This document shows positions 9,478 to 21,000 of a stretch of 64,000 nt of DNA, piece after piece; within the stretch, counting starts at the first letter, position 1; each line of letters starts with the position of its first letter. The notes beneath the pieces were generated by a model. It ran no database searches. It saw only the letters and a program-made list of their open reading frames with translations, and was not told the origin of the DNA. The DNA lies in assembly GCA_028095005.1 (NCBI GenBank), contig CM051461.1:58323840-58387839 (forward strand), read 5' to 3'. Source of the stretch: Rhynchospora pubera (taxonomy: Eukaryota; Streptophyta; Magnoliopsida; Poales; Cyperaceae). Both the position numbers and the translations under genes were made by a program.

Positions 9478-12400
9478 GGTTGTACTTAAGCTATTTTGAC
9501 ACTTAATTAAGAGAAATTGGCTAATTAACGGATTAGTAGAGATGATGCGTTTGTTTGCTGTCTGGAAATGGTATTTTCTGTGTTGTTTCGCGTTTTTCGA
9601 TGTGATATGTTCTCTGGAAGATCTTTCCATCTACATGACAGTTGTAGATCTTTGGATTGTGATTCTTTTGGCGTTGGATTCACATTTTTCTGAATTAGTA
9701 TAGATTTATTGTGAATAAAACGGCGACAGTGCGCAGAACCAGTTTCTGCTCGCACTGTCCTGTTTGAATGGCTTGAAAGATTTATATTTTGAATATAAGT
9801 ACCAGTGTTCTATGGCTAGATTAAAAGAGGACTTGAAACTCTTTCTGAGCATGTATAAATTGTTGCATGACTTGGATTAATTTGTGGGTTTTCAAGTATG
9901 AAAAGGAAGATCTCGTCAGATCCAGTTTGTTGAGCAAATCGATTGTTCTAATAAACTGTACCAACTGAGAACTCCTTTAAAAATTCTGTTTAAATGGAGT
10001 TGTTCTTGTTTGAGTTAGGATTCTAGAAAAATTAATTTCATAATTTTTCGTGGAAGTTTGGACCTTCAACTAGGTTAAAACATTTCGATCGACAGTCTGT
10101 TCCAGTACAGAATTTGTTGATTGTTTAGTATGTAACTCGACCTTTTTGAACTGAACTTGGTGGTTTTCTTTTCATGGATAGCTAGCCTATAGTCTAAACT
10201 AGTTTTTCTGTGTATATTGTATATATAAAAACTGGATAGAAGGTGGTCTTACAGACCAAATGGTTGAGAGGATAAGCTGAAAATCTCATAACGGTGTTTC
10301 GTGCACTTGTAAGAGATTTGTCAATTTTGATTCTCCCATATGGTTTAAGATCTCTTCTTGAAATTTTTACTGGTAATCACAATTATGATAAGGAGCTTAA
10401 GTAATTTATTTGAGAATTTTTGGAGACCTAAAACCTTTGTTTTTATTGAATCCCATTAGTTACGTTTTTTAATAATTTATTGTTTTTCTAAGTATTCAAA
10501 TTAGTTGAAAACAATTAGAAAACTCCTTGTTTGATCTCCTTTCAGTTATGGGATGTTGAAAGAACTTTCTAAATGAATTTAAACAAGTTTTGTTGTTTAA
10601 AATTGAGAATTTGTACACGGAATTTACTTATGGCAAACAAATCGCAAAGATGCTTGAAAATCGTTAATTGGAAACAAAGTGCTTGTATGTGCTAACTTTG
10701 TTTTGTAGGTGGATAGTGGGTTTAGTATGGCTCATGACTCAATGCCTTGTGGTTGTAATTTGAATGCATGTGTGAATGTTTGTAATGCGGCCTTTGGTGC
10801 CATTAATTAATTAATTTGTTGATTAATTTTTTATGTAACTTGTGAGGCTTGCATGCCCCTAAGGTTAGGATGGGAATAGGATGTTTTCACATGTATTTTG
10901 CACCTTTATTTTATATAGGATTTAGATCCTTATAGAATTTAGTGAGAGGGCAATGATTAGATTAGTTTTGCTCCATGGACGATGTGGCGAAACTAATGCA
11001 AGCGGGAGCCATACAAACCCACAACTATGAGATGCTTATATGTGATTGCTATGAATTGTCATAGGCTAGGTATGGGTGTATGCTTACACGACCACCAAAC
11101 AAGTGTCATATGATTGATAGTCCCAACTAAAATTCGATTAAGTGAAATCGCCCTCCTTCTCTCTATCCCCTTCACGCCGATTGTCACTCATGGCGCGGTC
11201 CGCCCAAGCGGACGTCATGATTGCCAATTCGGTAGTCGGAGTGCAAATAGCTAAGATTTGCAAGGAGCAAATAGTGAGAGGTTACTTTTCGATGGACCCA
11301 ACTAGAGTTTGGACATCGGGGCGAAGTTTGTAAATATACTTAGATATTCACAAACCAAGAATCATATGGAACGATATGATTGGTTGGAGAACCTACCTTG
11401 TCTAATTAAGTAGGGTGACGTGCCATAGCAGGCTCTACTTGATGAAAACCGGGATCTTGGAAAACCAACTACATTTGGGACATTAAATAAATGTAGTGGG
11501 AGTTTTATTTGTTATAAATAAAACAATTGCATAAACTAATTGACCTTAAATTGATTTTGTTATAGATATTAAAATTGTTAATTTTGTTGCAATCAATCTT
11601 TGAAAAATTAACAAACTCGTTTCTAAAAGGTATTTACTTAAAGAAGTAATACCGATTCCTAAGACACGATCTTAGTAAAGAGAAATTTGAGTGTGTCAAT
11701 TCCCAAAACTTTTCTCAAACTACCCGAACGTAGCAACGCGGTGATTGATTGACTTTTGGTGAAAAGTTATTCAATAAAGCGTATGGCTAATATCCTCATT
11801 TGAAATTTCTAGACTTTTGAATTAGAGAATTCATATGGACTAGATTTAACTCGTACGCTCTCATCCACTTACTCAAGAAAGTGTTCTTGGAGAAAGTAGA
11901 TATTAACTCCATCATTTATGATCGAGTATATAAAGAGTATGAGTTGACAAAGAGATTCTTCTTTTATACATGAACGTTTCATTGGCTTACAAATCGAAAG
12001 ATTTAAGTAGCTAATTGATAACTAGAGATATTGATCTCCGATATCAAGGATTATTGATATTGTCATACGATCTCTTTGAAATTATAAAGGATATAATGTT
12101 ACCTTCTTCGCACACTTGTTGATGCAAAAAGGTAATTGGTTAAGTATTCAAGAAATACTTCGCCAAGGTATGAGTTGAAATTTCGAGACTCTTGATTGTG
12201 ATTATGTATCACATGAGATGTTTCATTTGCCGTTTATTGGAGGCATTTTGAAAGGTTGTCCGAAATACCATGATTGTAATGTTTTAATCCTAAAGTATAT
12301 TTGTCGTTCAAATATCTCACTATCTCTAATTCACACTAGTAACTTGATACTAGTTCATATGCTCGCATTTAACGAAATGTGTTAGCAATGAAGAATAAGA

Positions 12401-14279
12401 GAAATATTGAGAGATATAAAGTAAACTCCGTATATGAAATGACTTATTCGTTTAAGTCATTACCATTGAATACGTAGAGTTATCTTTATTAAGAGTTTGT
12501 TTAGGAATTGAAGGTTGCATACCTTAATCCTAACTTCTCAAAACATCTCCATTTCATATTCGATGAAATGGATGATTATGTTTAATAAAAGACAAGTTCT
12601 TTTATTCTGGGTTTGTTTATATGATCTCATGCATCTTGATTGAATTTGCTTGAAATAGATAAGCAAGTTTTGAATGACAAATAGGATGCGTAAGACTTGA
12701 CATAAAGTATTTGACTTTCATGTTATATATAACCGCTTAGTCACATACATAAACGAGAATCGCATTACGAGAGTCTCCGTAACGTAGAGCTCGTAAATTC
12801 AATTCGATTTCAAATCGATTGATATGCGAAACATGTTTGTTAAATGACAAACGCGCCTTTAACCTACAAAGGTTTAAGGACAAGTGACTTGATTAGGACT
12901 TTTTACATATCGATGTATAAAGACCAATAAGTACTTGAGCGATGAAAGGTTATTGATACTTTACTACTTAACCAACGATCATTGTAGATATTAACATATC
13001 TATTTGATAAGGTATAAGTATGAACCTTTTGACTAGTTCAAAGGAGTTTGGGAGTAAAGTTTAAAAGACCTTTCAAGAAAAATGGAAGTCTTACAATTAA
13101 TCATGGTAAATAGTTAAGTCACATGATTTGAAATATTATCTTAAGAGTATGAAAATAGTTTCATAACTCACTCCATGAGGAACATTATGGAATAATGTGT
13201 CCAAGAGTGGAGGTATCGAACAATATTTTGTATAGTTCGATCGATAATAAATCAAATTGACTTATTCGACTCGTATTAGGGAATTATGTTTGAGGACAAT
13301 ATTGTTTACACTGAATAATGTTCCATCGAAGTTTATTGAGGAAGATATCTTATGAGATTTTGATCTCTAAGTATAATGCTTCTTAAGGTTTGGTGTTGAG
13401 AAGCTTATTTCAAGTATTGTTGACTTGTAAGCTTAAACCAAATAAGACACTATATATATTTGTAGGATGTTTTATATTAAAATGCACTACTTCCACGAAT
13501 ATGATAAGAACAAAGTAGTTGTTGCTAATCATAATGTAGTCTTGATGAATTGAAATTCTCAAGAAGAAGTAGTGGGAGTAAAGTGAGCATTAAAATAGTT
13601 TATGCGTCACTACAAGAAGTACTCTTATGGGAAACTTGTCACTCCATACATGGTACTTAGTGGGAGTTGAGCGAAACTTCATTCACAAGTTGTTTTGAAA
13701 GAAGTTTAATAGTATGCTCCTTCTAATGAGGACTCAACCATCTCACGAGTTGATGATGATTCGAGAAACTCATGAAATATATATGAGGAGTCAAGAACTC
13801 GTTCGACAAATCATTGTGGAAGAAGTTCATGAACCTCAAGTACCAATCCTACAAAAGATCAACGAGAGTTGATTTCCTAAGCCGTTTTGGTGCATAGGTT
13901 GTCACAACATTCTCGTACTTAGCATATGAGAATCCGTTGATAAACAAAGAAACGATGGAATGATCCGATTCCACATATATGTTTTGAATTCATATGATCT
14001 TTAAAGAGCAATCCATGTATAATAACAAGGTATAGACCTTGGTTGATGTTCATGAAGGAGCAATCCATCAAGAACATTTAGATCTTCAAAAGAAAAGATC
14101 GACATGGATAACAAATCGACTATGTACAAAGCGCGGCTTCTCGCTTGTAGCTATGTCTAAGTCGATGGCTAGTTGACTACGTACAAAGCACAACTTCTTG
14201 CTTGTGGCTATGTATAAGTCAATAAAGATCATTCTAGCAATAGTTGTATTTCATATATGTTGATATATGAAAAAACACA
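9478..14279 (+). other. Decayed internal region of the retrotransposon
   Basis: About 4.8 kb without any long open frame. I could not identify gag, protease or integrase motifs. The longest frame, 11,142-11,333, encodes 63 residues with no motif I recognise. By position it corresponds to gag, protease and integrase. Either the coding has been lost or it was replaced by non-coding filler. Confidence 0.6.
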
Positions 14280-15190
14280 TAAAACCGCCTTCTTCATATG
14301 AATGAAGGAAGATCTTGTGCATTTGACACAAATCGAGGTTTTATTGCTAAAAACATACGCATGCTTCAAGGATCCATTAATGGATTAAAGCAAGTGTTGT
14401 GGAGATTGGAATAAAAGTTTTGACAATGAAGTCAAGGAGTTGAACTTCGTAAAAAGTATCTTGTATATACAAGATATTCAGTGGAAGCATAATTGTATTA
14501 CTTGTATTGTTCAAGATGACAATTCATTGGGAATAACATTAAGAAAATGAGTATTGTCAAGATCTCTTTGGAGAATGCTTTCTCGAATGAGAACTTGGGC
14601 GAAATCACCTAATCCTAGGAAACAAAATCTATAAAAATAGATTATGATGGATGTTAGGTTTGAGCAAATATGCATATATTGACGAAGTGTTCTAGAAACA
14701 CAAAAGTTACACTCCAAGAAAGGATGTCTAACTGTACGTCACATGGCATGACTTGAGTGTTTAACTCGGTCTATTACAACTCAATTCAAGAAAGTGCATG
14801 AAATAGTTCAAGCATTCTTTCATTATGAGTTTCGTTTTGTACGTCATATTTATGCATATGCCCCAATGTGTAGTATCCAAAGGATATGGCAAACAGTTGT
14901 CAAATGGATACAAGAGAGACACATTTGGACGATAGTCAAGGATATCCTCGAGTACCTTATGAGAAAGAGTGATACAATGTTTCATCTCTTAAGATGAAAG
15001 AAATCTCGTGTAAGTTGTTACACTGATAAAAGTTTTTCAAAGGATTGATATAATCACGATTGAGCTACATATTTTGCTTAAAAGGTGGTGTTGTAAGTTT
15101 AGAAAGTGTTCTAAATGGAATATTACAACCGTTTCCGTCACCAAAACAAAATACATAGCAACTTGTGAAGCAATAAAAGAAGTTTGTTTA
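14280..15190 (+). pseudogene. Degenerate Ty1/copia reverse transcriptase and RNase H remnant
   Basis: In changing frames the plus strand shows SINGLKQ and WNKSFDNEVKELNFVKS near 14,380-14,460, matching the 'YGLKQASR.WN..FD..V..FGF' region of copia reverse transcriptase. It also shows VKDILEYLMRKSD near 14,935-14,975, matching 'VK.ILKYLR.TKD', and TKYIATCEAIKEV near 15,148-15,190, matching the 'TEAEYIA..EA.KE..W' RNase H motif. Stops and frameshifts lie between them. The YVDD catalytic motif is not intact. It cannot encode a working enzyme, so any recent movement must have used enzymes supplied by another element. Confidence 0.82.
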
Positions 15191-15579
15191 GGATCGAGTT
15201 CTTAGTCGAGTTATTATGGTTCTGTGCATCTCGAACCATAACTTACTCCTAAAGAACCCAATGTTACATTGGAGATTCAAATATGATCTATAACAATATC
15301 ACTTGATATCATATGATGATGATCAAGAATATATATATAGTGGTATATATATATAGGGTCAAACAAAATTGGATAGGTTCGCGAACACAGTGAACACTCT
15401 AACTTGACCTCTACCTTGAGCAGTATACGAGATGCAATTATGCATCCATACGTGGTAGACGTATGAGTAACTAGCTTTAAGTGTATTATTTATTTTGAGG
15501 TCTGAGACATGTATATATGTAGATATATGACATCGTTCTTAATTCTTCGTTGGCTAGAAGTCACTACTGATTGACTCTA

Positions 15580-15594
15580 GGCCAAGTGGGAGAT
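15580..15594 (+). other. Polypurine tract of the retrotransposon
   Basis: The sequence GGCCAAGTGGGAGAT ends directly at the first base of the right LTR. It is the expected site where plus-strand DNA synthesis is primed. Confidence 0.75.
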
Positions 15595-17371
15595 TGTTGG
15601 AGTTATGTCCTAGAAGTCAATGATTTAATGACTTAAATATTAGTTTATGTTATGGATGATATATTATCATCTGTTCCTAGGTTTATTATTGACAGATTAT
15701 TCAGGTTGAGGATCTGAATTGTAGATCTCTGTGGATCATTCTTTAGAATGACAATAATAAATCTAAACGGTCCATAATCTTGATAATTAACAAGGAACAT
15801 TAATTATCTTATAAGATTAGTATGCAAGTTAAGTGATGATTAAGTTCTACAAATCATAGGTAAAGAGTTACCAACTTAATTGCATATGTGTATGTTATGG
15901 AACATAGCACAGGACTTGACCCATCGAAATAAACATATGGATTGTGTTATGTGTCATTGTTTATTTCGTTACGATTTTGGTTCTAAGTTTGAGATGTTTA
16001 TCTTTTCCACATGAGGATAGGTTCAATAAATATCGTCTACCGCTGATTCCCGATAAGGGCTGCTATACGGACTTTATTTATGTTCTCTTGAATTGTGCGG
16101 GGAAAAGCTAATCATCAAGAAAACCGTATGTCCCTCATTAATTCACTTAGTGAGTGACGATATCTGTTTGGGCCCCTTGATGGAGATAGATTGTTTGCAT
16201 GCAACTTTATACAATTATCTCTAGATCAAGAAACGTATAATCTGCAAGAATGACACATTCCTATCTTGGATTATACGATGATATCGTGTGACATAAGAAT
16301 CAAAATAGGGAAATACATTTATTCTCTTATGCAGGATTGAAATATTGTAGCAGTACATTATTTATGTGAATTGGGAATCATAACGTGTTGCTAGATACCG
16401 CTTATGATTATTGGAATTAAATAACGATTTAATTCCATGTCCAACTTAGCATAAATCCTCAAAGGGTCACACAAATAGGACTTTAACCATACAGTGTATT
16501 AATTGATTTGTTTGCATTGGATAATGCAAAAATATGATGAGTTGATTAATTAATTATATACCGTTGCAAACCGTTATAATTAATTACATCAAAAGGATCA
16601 TATAGAAATTAATTTAATACATATGCTTATCCCAAAGTAATTATCATTGAGTTGATAATTAATTATGCTCAACAATATTTAATATAATTGTAGGAATTAT
16701 ATTGAATAAATAGGCTTAATTTAATTAGCCGTTGTGAGCCGAAATAATAATCAATTGGATAGGGCCCATTATATAATTGATATAATAGGCTTAAGAGAAA
16801 ATAATTAAAATATGGAAAAGGCCCATTTAGGCCTTTATTTTGGCCGGCCTTAGGTGATGGCAAAAGAGTAAATAGTGAGGTGAGAAGGTTGGACTTGATC
16901 TCTATATAAGGACCACTAGTTGGTGCCTTCCAACCCTAGTTCTCTCTCCTCCTCTTGCCTCCTTCTCTAGCCGCCACCTTCAAGAGAGAAAATTAGTTTT
17001 CTCTATTCCATTTTATGCTCTCTTCCATTGATTATTAATAGGTCTCATGTGTTGAGAATAGCTATTCCTAAAATTAGTTCAAGAATAGTAAAGGGATGAG
17101 CATTCCTCTAGTTCCTACTAGCATAGGACCTATGAGAATGGTTAGTTTCCTTGGTGGACTCGAGGCGCGCGATTAGGAGGCGAAGGAGAGCACCCCATCG
17201 ATTCCCATGCCGTAGGATCGAGCCCCGCGAATACGATTTCGCGGGAGGTACAATTTCCACCTATCTCTTTGTGTCGAATAGCTTAGTACTAGATCCCTTT
17301 GTTGCTTGTGTTTTAATTGGCTTAATTAATGGTAATTAGTCACAAAATTAAAATTGGGCAATTTCCTAACA
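15595..17371 (+). repeat. Right LTR, 1,777 bp
   Basis: It has the same length as the left LTR and about eight single-base differences, with no indels seen. It ends TTCCTAACA and is followed by the second copy of AAGAT. Its TATA box at 16,903 points towards MYB gene A, whose ATG is about 700 bases beyond the LTR, so it could add a promoter for that gene. Only the sequence arrangement supports this. Confidence 0.93.
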
Positions 17372-17591
17372 AAGATATCATTTTTGTTTTTTTTTATGAA
17401 AAAAAAATTGAATCATATAATACAAAGTATAGATTAAGTTTCAAAAGTTGAATTTCAAAATTAAATAACGGCGTTATTTTCTATATTTGGAAAATTATTA
17501 GGTGCCGTTAGTAATTAAAAAAGCGCCAAATACTTTTCGTTTATATTATAATTAATTAAGCGCGGTAATTTGGTGAGGTAAAAGAAATAAT

Positions 17592-17695
17592 GCCGCGAGG
17601 GATAATTCCCGGGGTTTTGTTTGTAAGAGCTTCACAGCGCTACCTGGTCTGGTCTTCTCCAGTTTAAAGTAAACGTCTTCTGTCCAGTGTATACA
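17592..17695 (+). promoter_or_regulatory. Conserved MYB 5' block (gene A copy)
   Basis: A block with GCCGCGAGGGATAATTCCCG, a CACAGCGCT core and CTTCTCCAG lies about 370-470 bases before the ATG. Recognisable versions precede gene B (40,270-40,362), gene C (52,143-52,235) and gene D (48,589-48,685, minus). Sequence around it has diverged more, so the block may be a promoter core or transcribed leader. No TATA box was identified with certainty. Confidence 0.6.
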
Positions 17696-18063
17696 TGTTG
17701 GCAATGTTTTACTTGACGTAGCATAAATGGAATTTCCAGTCCGTCAGAACTGAAGGTAGTTCTACTGTAAATCGACAAATGACCGTTCTTTGCAGTCCTC
17801 CTTTCAATATTCCCCTTCAAATTTCAAAAAACTCCATTTCCTGTCTTTTTGTGCACAGTACGCCTTGGCTCAGCTGCATTTTTTTCAGACGAAACCCTCC
17901 ATTAAACTTCTAATTTCTTTCCTTTGTAGACGAAGCTTTCAAATGCGCCGCCATTTGTCTTAATTTGTTCCCCAATTCCACTCCAACGGTCAAATCGCTT
18001 GCTTTCTCCCCATATTGGTTGCCTTCCTTCTTTCTCTGTTGAACAAAGATCCGAATTTTGGTC

Positions 18064-21000
18064 ATGGAGAGACCCAATTCATCGCCTGAGAGAGCGAATG
18101 GAAGCACTAAGGATGAAGTGAAGGGTCCTTCTCAGAAAAAGGCTAGAACTAGAGGCCGCTGGACTCGCCTTGAAGATGAAAAGCTCAAGCGACTCGTGGA
18201 GGAGTCAGGCCATCCATTTAGCCAGCAAAATTGGGATCTCCACGCTCGACAACTCGAGGGTCGATCAGGTATCTATGAAAGTTGCGTTGATTTCTTCTTC
18301 TTTCTTTCTTTCTTTCTGTGTGTACGATTGATTTTGACTTGATTTTGGGTGCTTTTTTGCATAATCAGGGAAGAGTTGTAGGCTGAGGTGGGAAAAGGAG
18401 CTCGACCCCAGAATCAACAAGGCAGCCTTTACTGAAAGACACGAGATGAGGTTACTTGGGGCGCATGCATTATTGGGAGATGAATGGTCTCTAATTGCAG
18501 AACTAGTATTTCCTCTCCGAACTGGCGATGCGCTTGAGATGCACTGGAATGTCTTGATGGAGAAAATGGGCATCCACGAAAAAACCGGTGATGCGAACAG
18601 GAAGAAGGAAATGGATGGGGGATATACCAGGTTCCCTGCAGAGGAGGCGAGTATCGGGTGCCGCTCCATAAACGCAAAGCCAGGTTCAAAGAGGAAGGAG
18701 CCTTCTGTCAATACCTCCTGGAACTACTCTCAAGGTAATTCTTTGTTCTATTTTTCCTTTGTAGGTTGCTATAGGTTTCCTTACTGTTGAATTAGGATGT
18801 TCTATTTTTTCCTTTGTAGGTAGCTATTGGTTTACTTTCTGTGGTTTACGTTTTGTTTTGTCAGAGATTGATGCCGTTAATCAAGTAATGAGATTATTGT
18901 AATTTATGATTTATATTGGATTTTTTGATATATTTGGATTAGGATATACATAACATGTATATGCAATCTCTCTCTGTCTAATGTATAGGATTAGGGACCC
19001 ATAATGAATCTGCTAATGGCATGCATTGTAGATTAAAGAGACCAGACAAAAAAATTCTGTGTTTAGATTCAGTCTTATCTGTTTTGTCATTATAGATGAT
19101 AATGAGCTTAATTTCTTGAGATAATGATACCACGTTAAATAATACATCTTATTCTGATTTTTGTTTGTTTGGTATTTTGGAAATATTTGGATAAGGAGGT
19201 GTAGACCATATATAATCTTTCTTTGTTAATGTCAAGGGATGTGTCACATAAATGCATCCAAGTTCTCCTGACATGCATCTCAATTAAAAACAAAAAATTG
19301 AAATATCCTTTTATCACTTCATATTCATATTTATGTTTTTTTTTATTTAAGAAGGATTTAATTTCAAATAAACAGCATGCATAATTATTCTAATTTTGCC
19401 TCATTTATTTCAACAGATAAGGACAAAATGTGCAAAATGAAGGGAGTTGGAGGTAATGCTGCAATGTCAACTGGTACAAAACATGGTACCAGTTCTAATA
19501 ATATGCCTCATGCCTCTGCGTCAGAGTTGCACGGGAGAGATACCAGTTGCCATTATGGGGAGATGATTGTCGAGTGCAACTCACCTAGGGGCAAGTCGAG
19601 TCTTACTGCTAATAATCTCTCTCAAGGTTCGACTTCTCTCAAGCTATTTGGTTATTTCTGTGTTTCTTTAGTGGGTAATTACAGCTGGTCTGTTGATCTA
19701 GGTTGTGGTTTGGTTAGAAATGAATGCCAATATTTGAAAAATATATTTTGATATTTATCTATTTGGGATTTTGGGTACGTTTGGATTAGGATTTAGGAAG
19801 TACACACTATATGAAATTTTTCTGTGTTTGCTGTCAAATTAAGGAAGCTTCACTAATCCAAGGAAATTCTCTAAATACATCTTTTAACGACATGAAGAAG
19901 AAACATGTTAGATAATTTTGCATCACCACTTCATCTTCATTTGAAATTACCATCTGTTTCTTGTATTTTGTACCTTAAATTATGTCCTTTGATGTAATTG
20001 CACGAACAACTTATAATTTTGATATCTGACAAACAAGATTAAGAAATGTTTTAATTTCTCTTTCATTTGGTTTTACAGGCCATGATGAATTGATTATTAC
20101 AGGTGTTCGAGATAATACTTCAATGTCAACTGGTACAGAAATTGATACCAGTTCCAAGACTGTCCCTGAAGCTTCAGCATCAGAGTTGCACTGGAATCAT
20201 GAGGAGAGAGAGGTGGGGGTGCCTTGCACTGATTACATGGCCATTGGATCAGTCGATGAGAGGGAGGTGACTGTGCCTTTGGTTGATTTCATGGGCGTTG
20301 GATCAGTTGATGAGAAGGAGGTGACTGTGCCTTTCTTTGATTTCATGGATGACCCATGTTCAAAGAGGAAGGAGCTTTCTGTCAATACCTGGAGCTACTC
20401 TGAAGGTAATTCCTTGTTCTATTTTTCTTTTGTAGGTAACTATAGGTTTACTTTCTGTTGATTTAGGTTTTGTTTTGTCAGATATTGATGCCATTAATTA
20501 AGTAATATGATTATTGCTGTTTCTAATTATATTTTTTTTGGATATATTTGGATAAGGATTTACATAACATATATATGCAGTCTCTCTCTGTCTAATGTAT
20601 AGGTAATTAGGTACCCAAAATGAATCTTTTAATGACATGCATTTTAGTTTAATGAGACCTGACAAAAAAAATATGTGTTTGGGTTCGGTCTTGTCTTTTT
20701 TTTCACTATTGGTAATTATTAGTTAATTGTTTGAGATAATGATTCCACGTTAAATAATACATCTTATTCTGATTTTTGTTTTTTTGGTATTTTGGAAATA
20801 TTTGTATAAGGAGGTGTAGACCATATATAATCTTTCTTTGTTAATGTCAAGGGATGTGTCACATAAATGCATCCAAGTTCTCCTGACATGCATCTCAATT
20901 AAAAACCAAAAATTGAAATATCATTTTATCACTTCATATTCATATTTATGTTTTTTTTTATTTAAGAAGGATTTAATTTCAAATAAACAGCATGCATAAT

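Larger units (their letters stand above)
7686..17371 (+). mobile_element. Ty1/copia-type LTR retrotransposon, complete but coding-dead, 9,686 bp
   Basis: The two LTRs are each 1,777 bp, begin TGTTGG and end CTAACA. The target duplication AAGAT lies at 7,681-7,685 and 17,372-17,376. A primer-binding site complementary to initiator tRNA-Met follows the left LTR, and a purine-rich tract precedes the right one. The 6.1-kb interior has no long open frame, yet it keeps Ty1/copia-like reverse transcriptase and RNase H traces at about 14,280-15,190. By eye I count eight substitutions between the LTRs, so insertion is recent although the coding region is badly decayed. The other inverted arm carries the unoccupied site at 48,890-48,905. 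Confidence 0.93.
7338..20732 (+). repeat. Arm 1 of the inverted segmental duplication (interrupted)
   Basis: Arm 1 consists of 7,338-7,685 plus 17,372-20,732, about 3.7 kb once the 9,686-bp retrotransposon at 7,686-17,371 is removed. Its reverse complement is arm 2 at 45,541-49,250, about 3.7 kb. The arms are nearly identical through the MYB 5' flank, exons 1-4 and introns 1-3, with scattered substitutions and small indels concentrated around 17,630-17,800. The outer limit is near 'AATGAAAGAATCAATGTG'. The inner limit is in intron 4, just after 'GGTAATTATTAGTTAATTG', where the sequences suddenly part. Confidence 0.9.

Noticed and set aside
18265..18711. 148-residue minus-strand frame (and its mirror at 47,563-48,009)
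   Set aside because: It is antisense to MYB exon 2 and the intron. The MYB reading is supported by motifs and splice sites.
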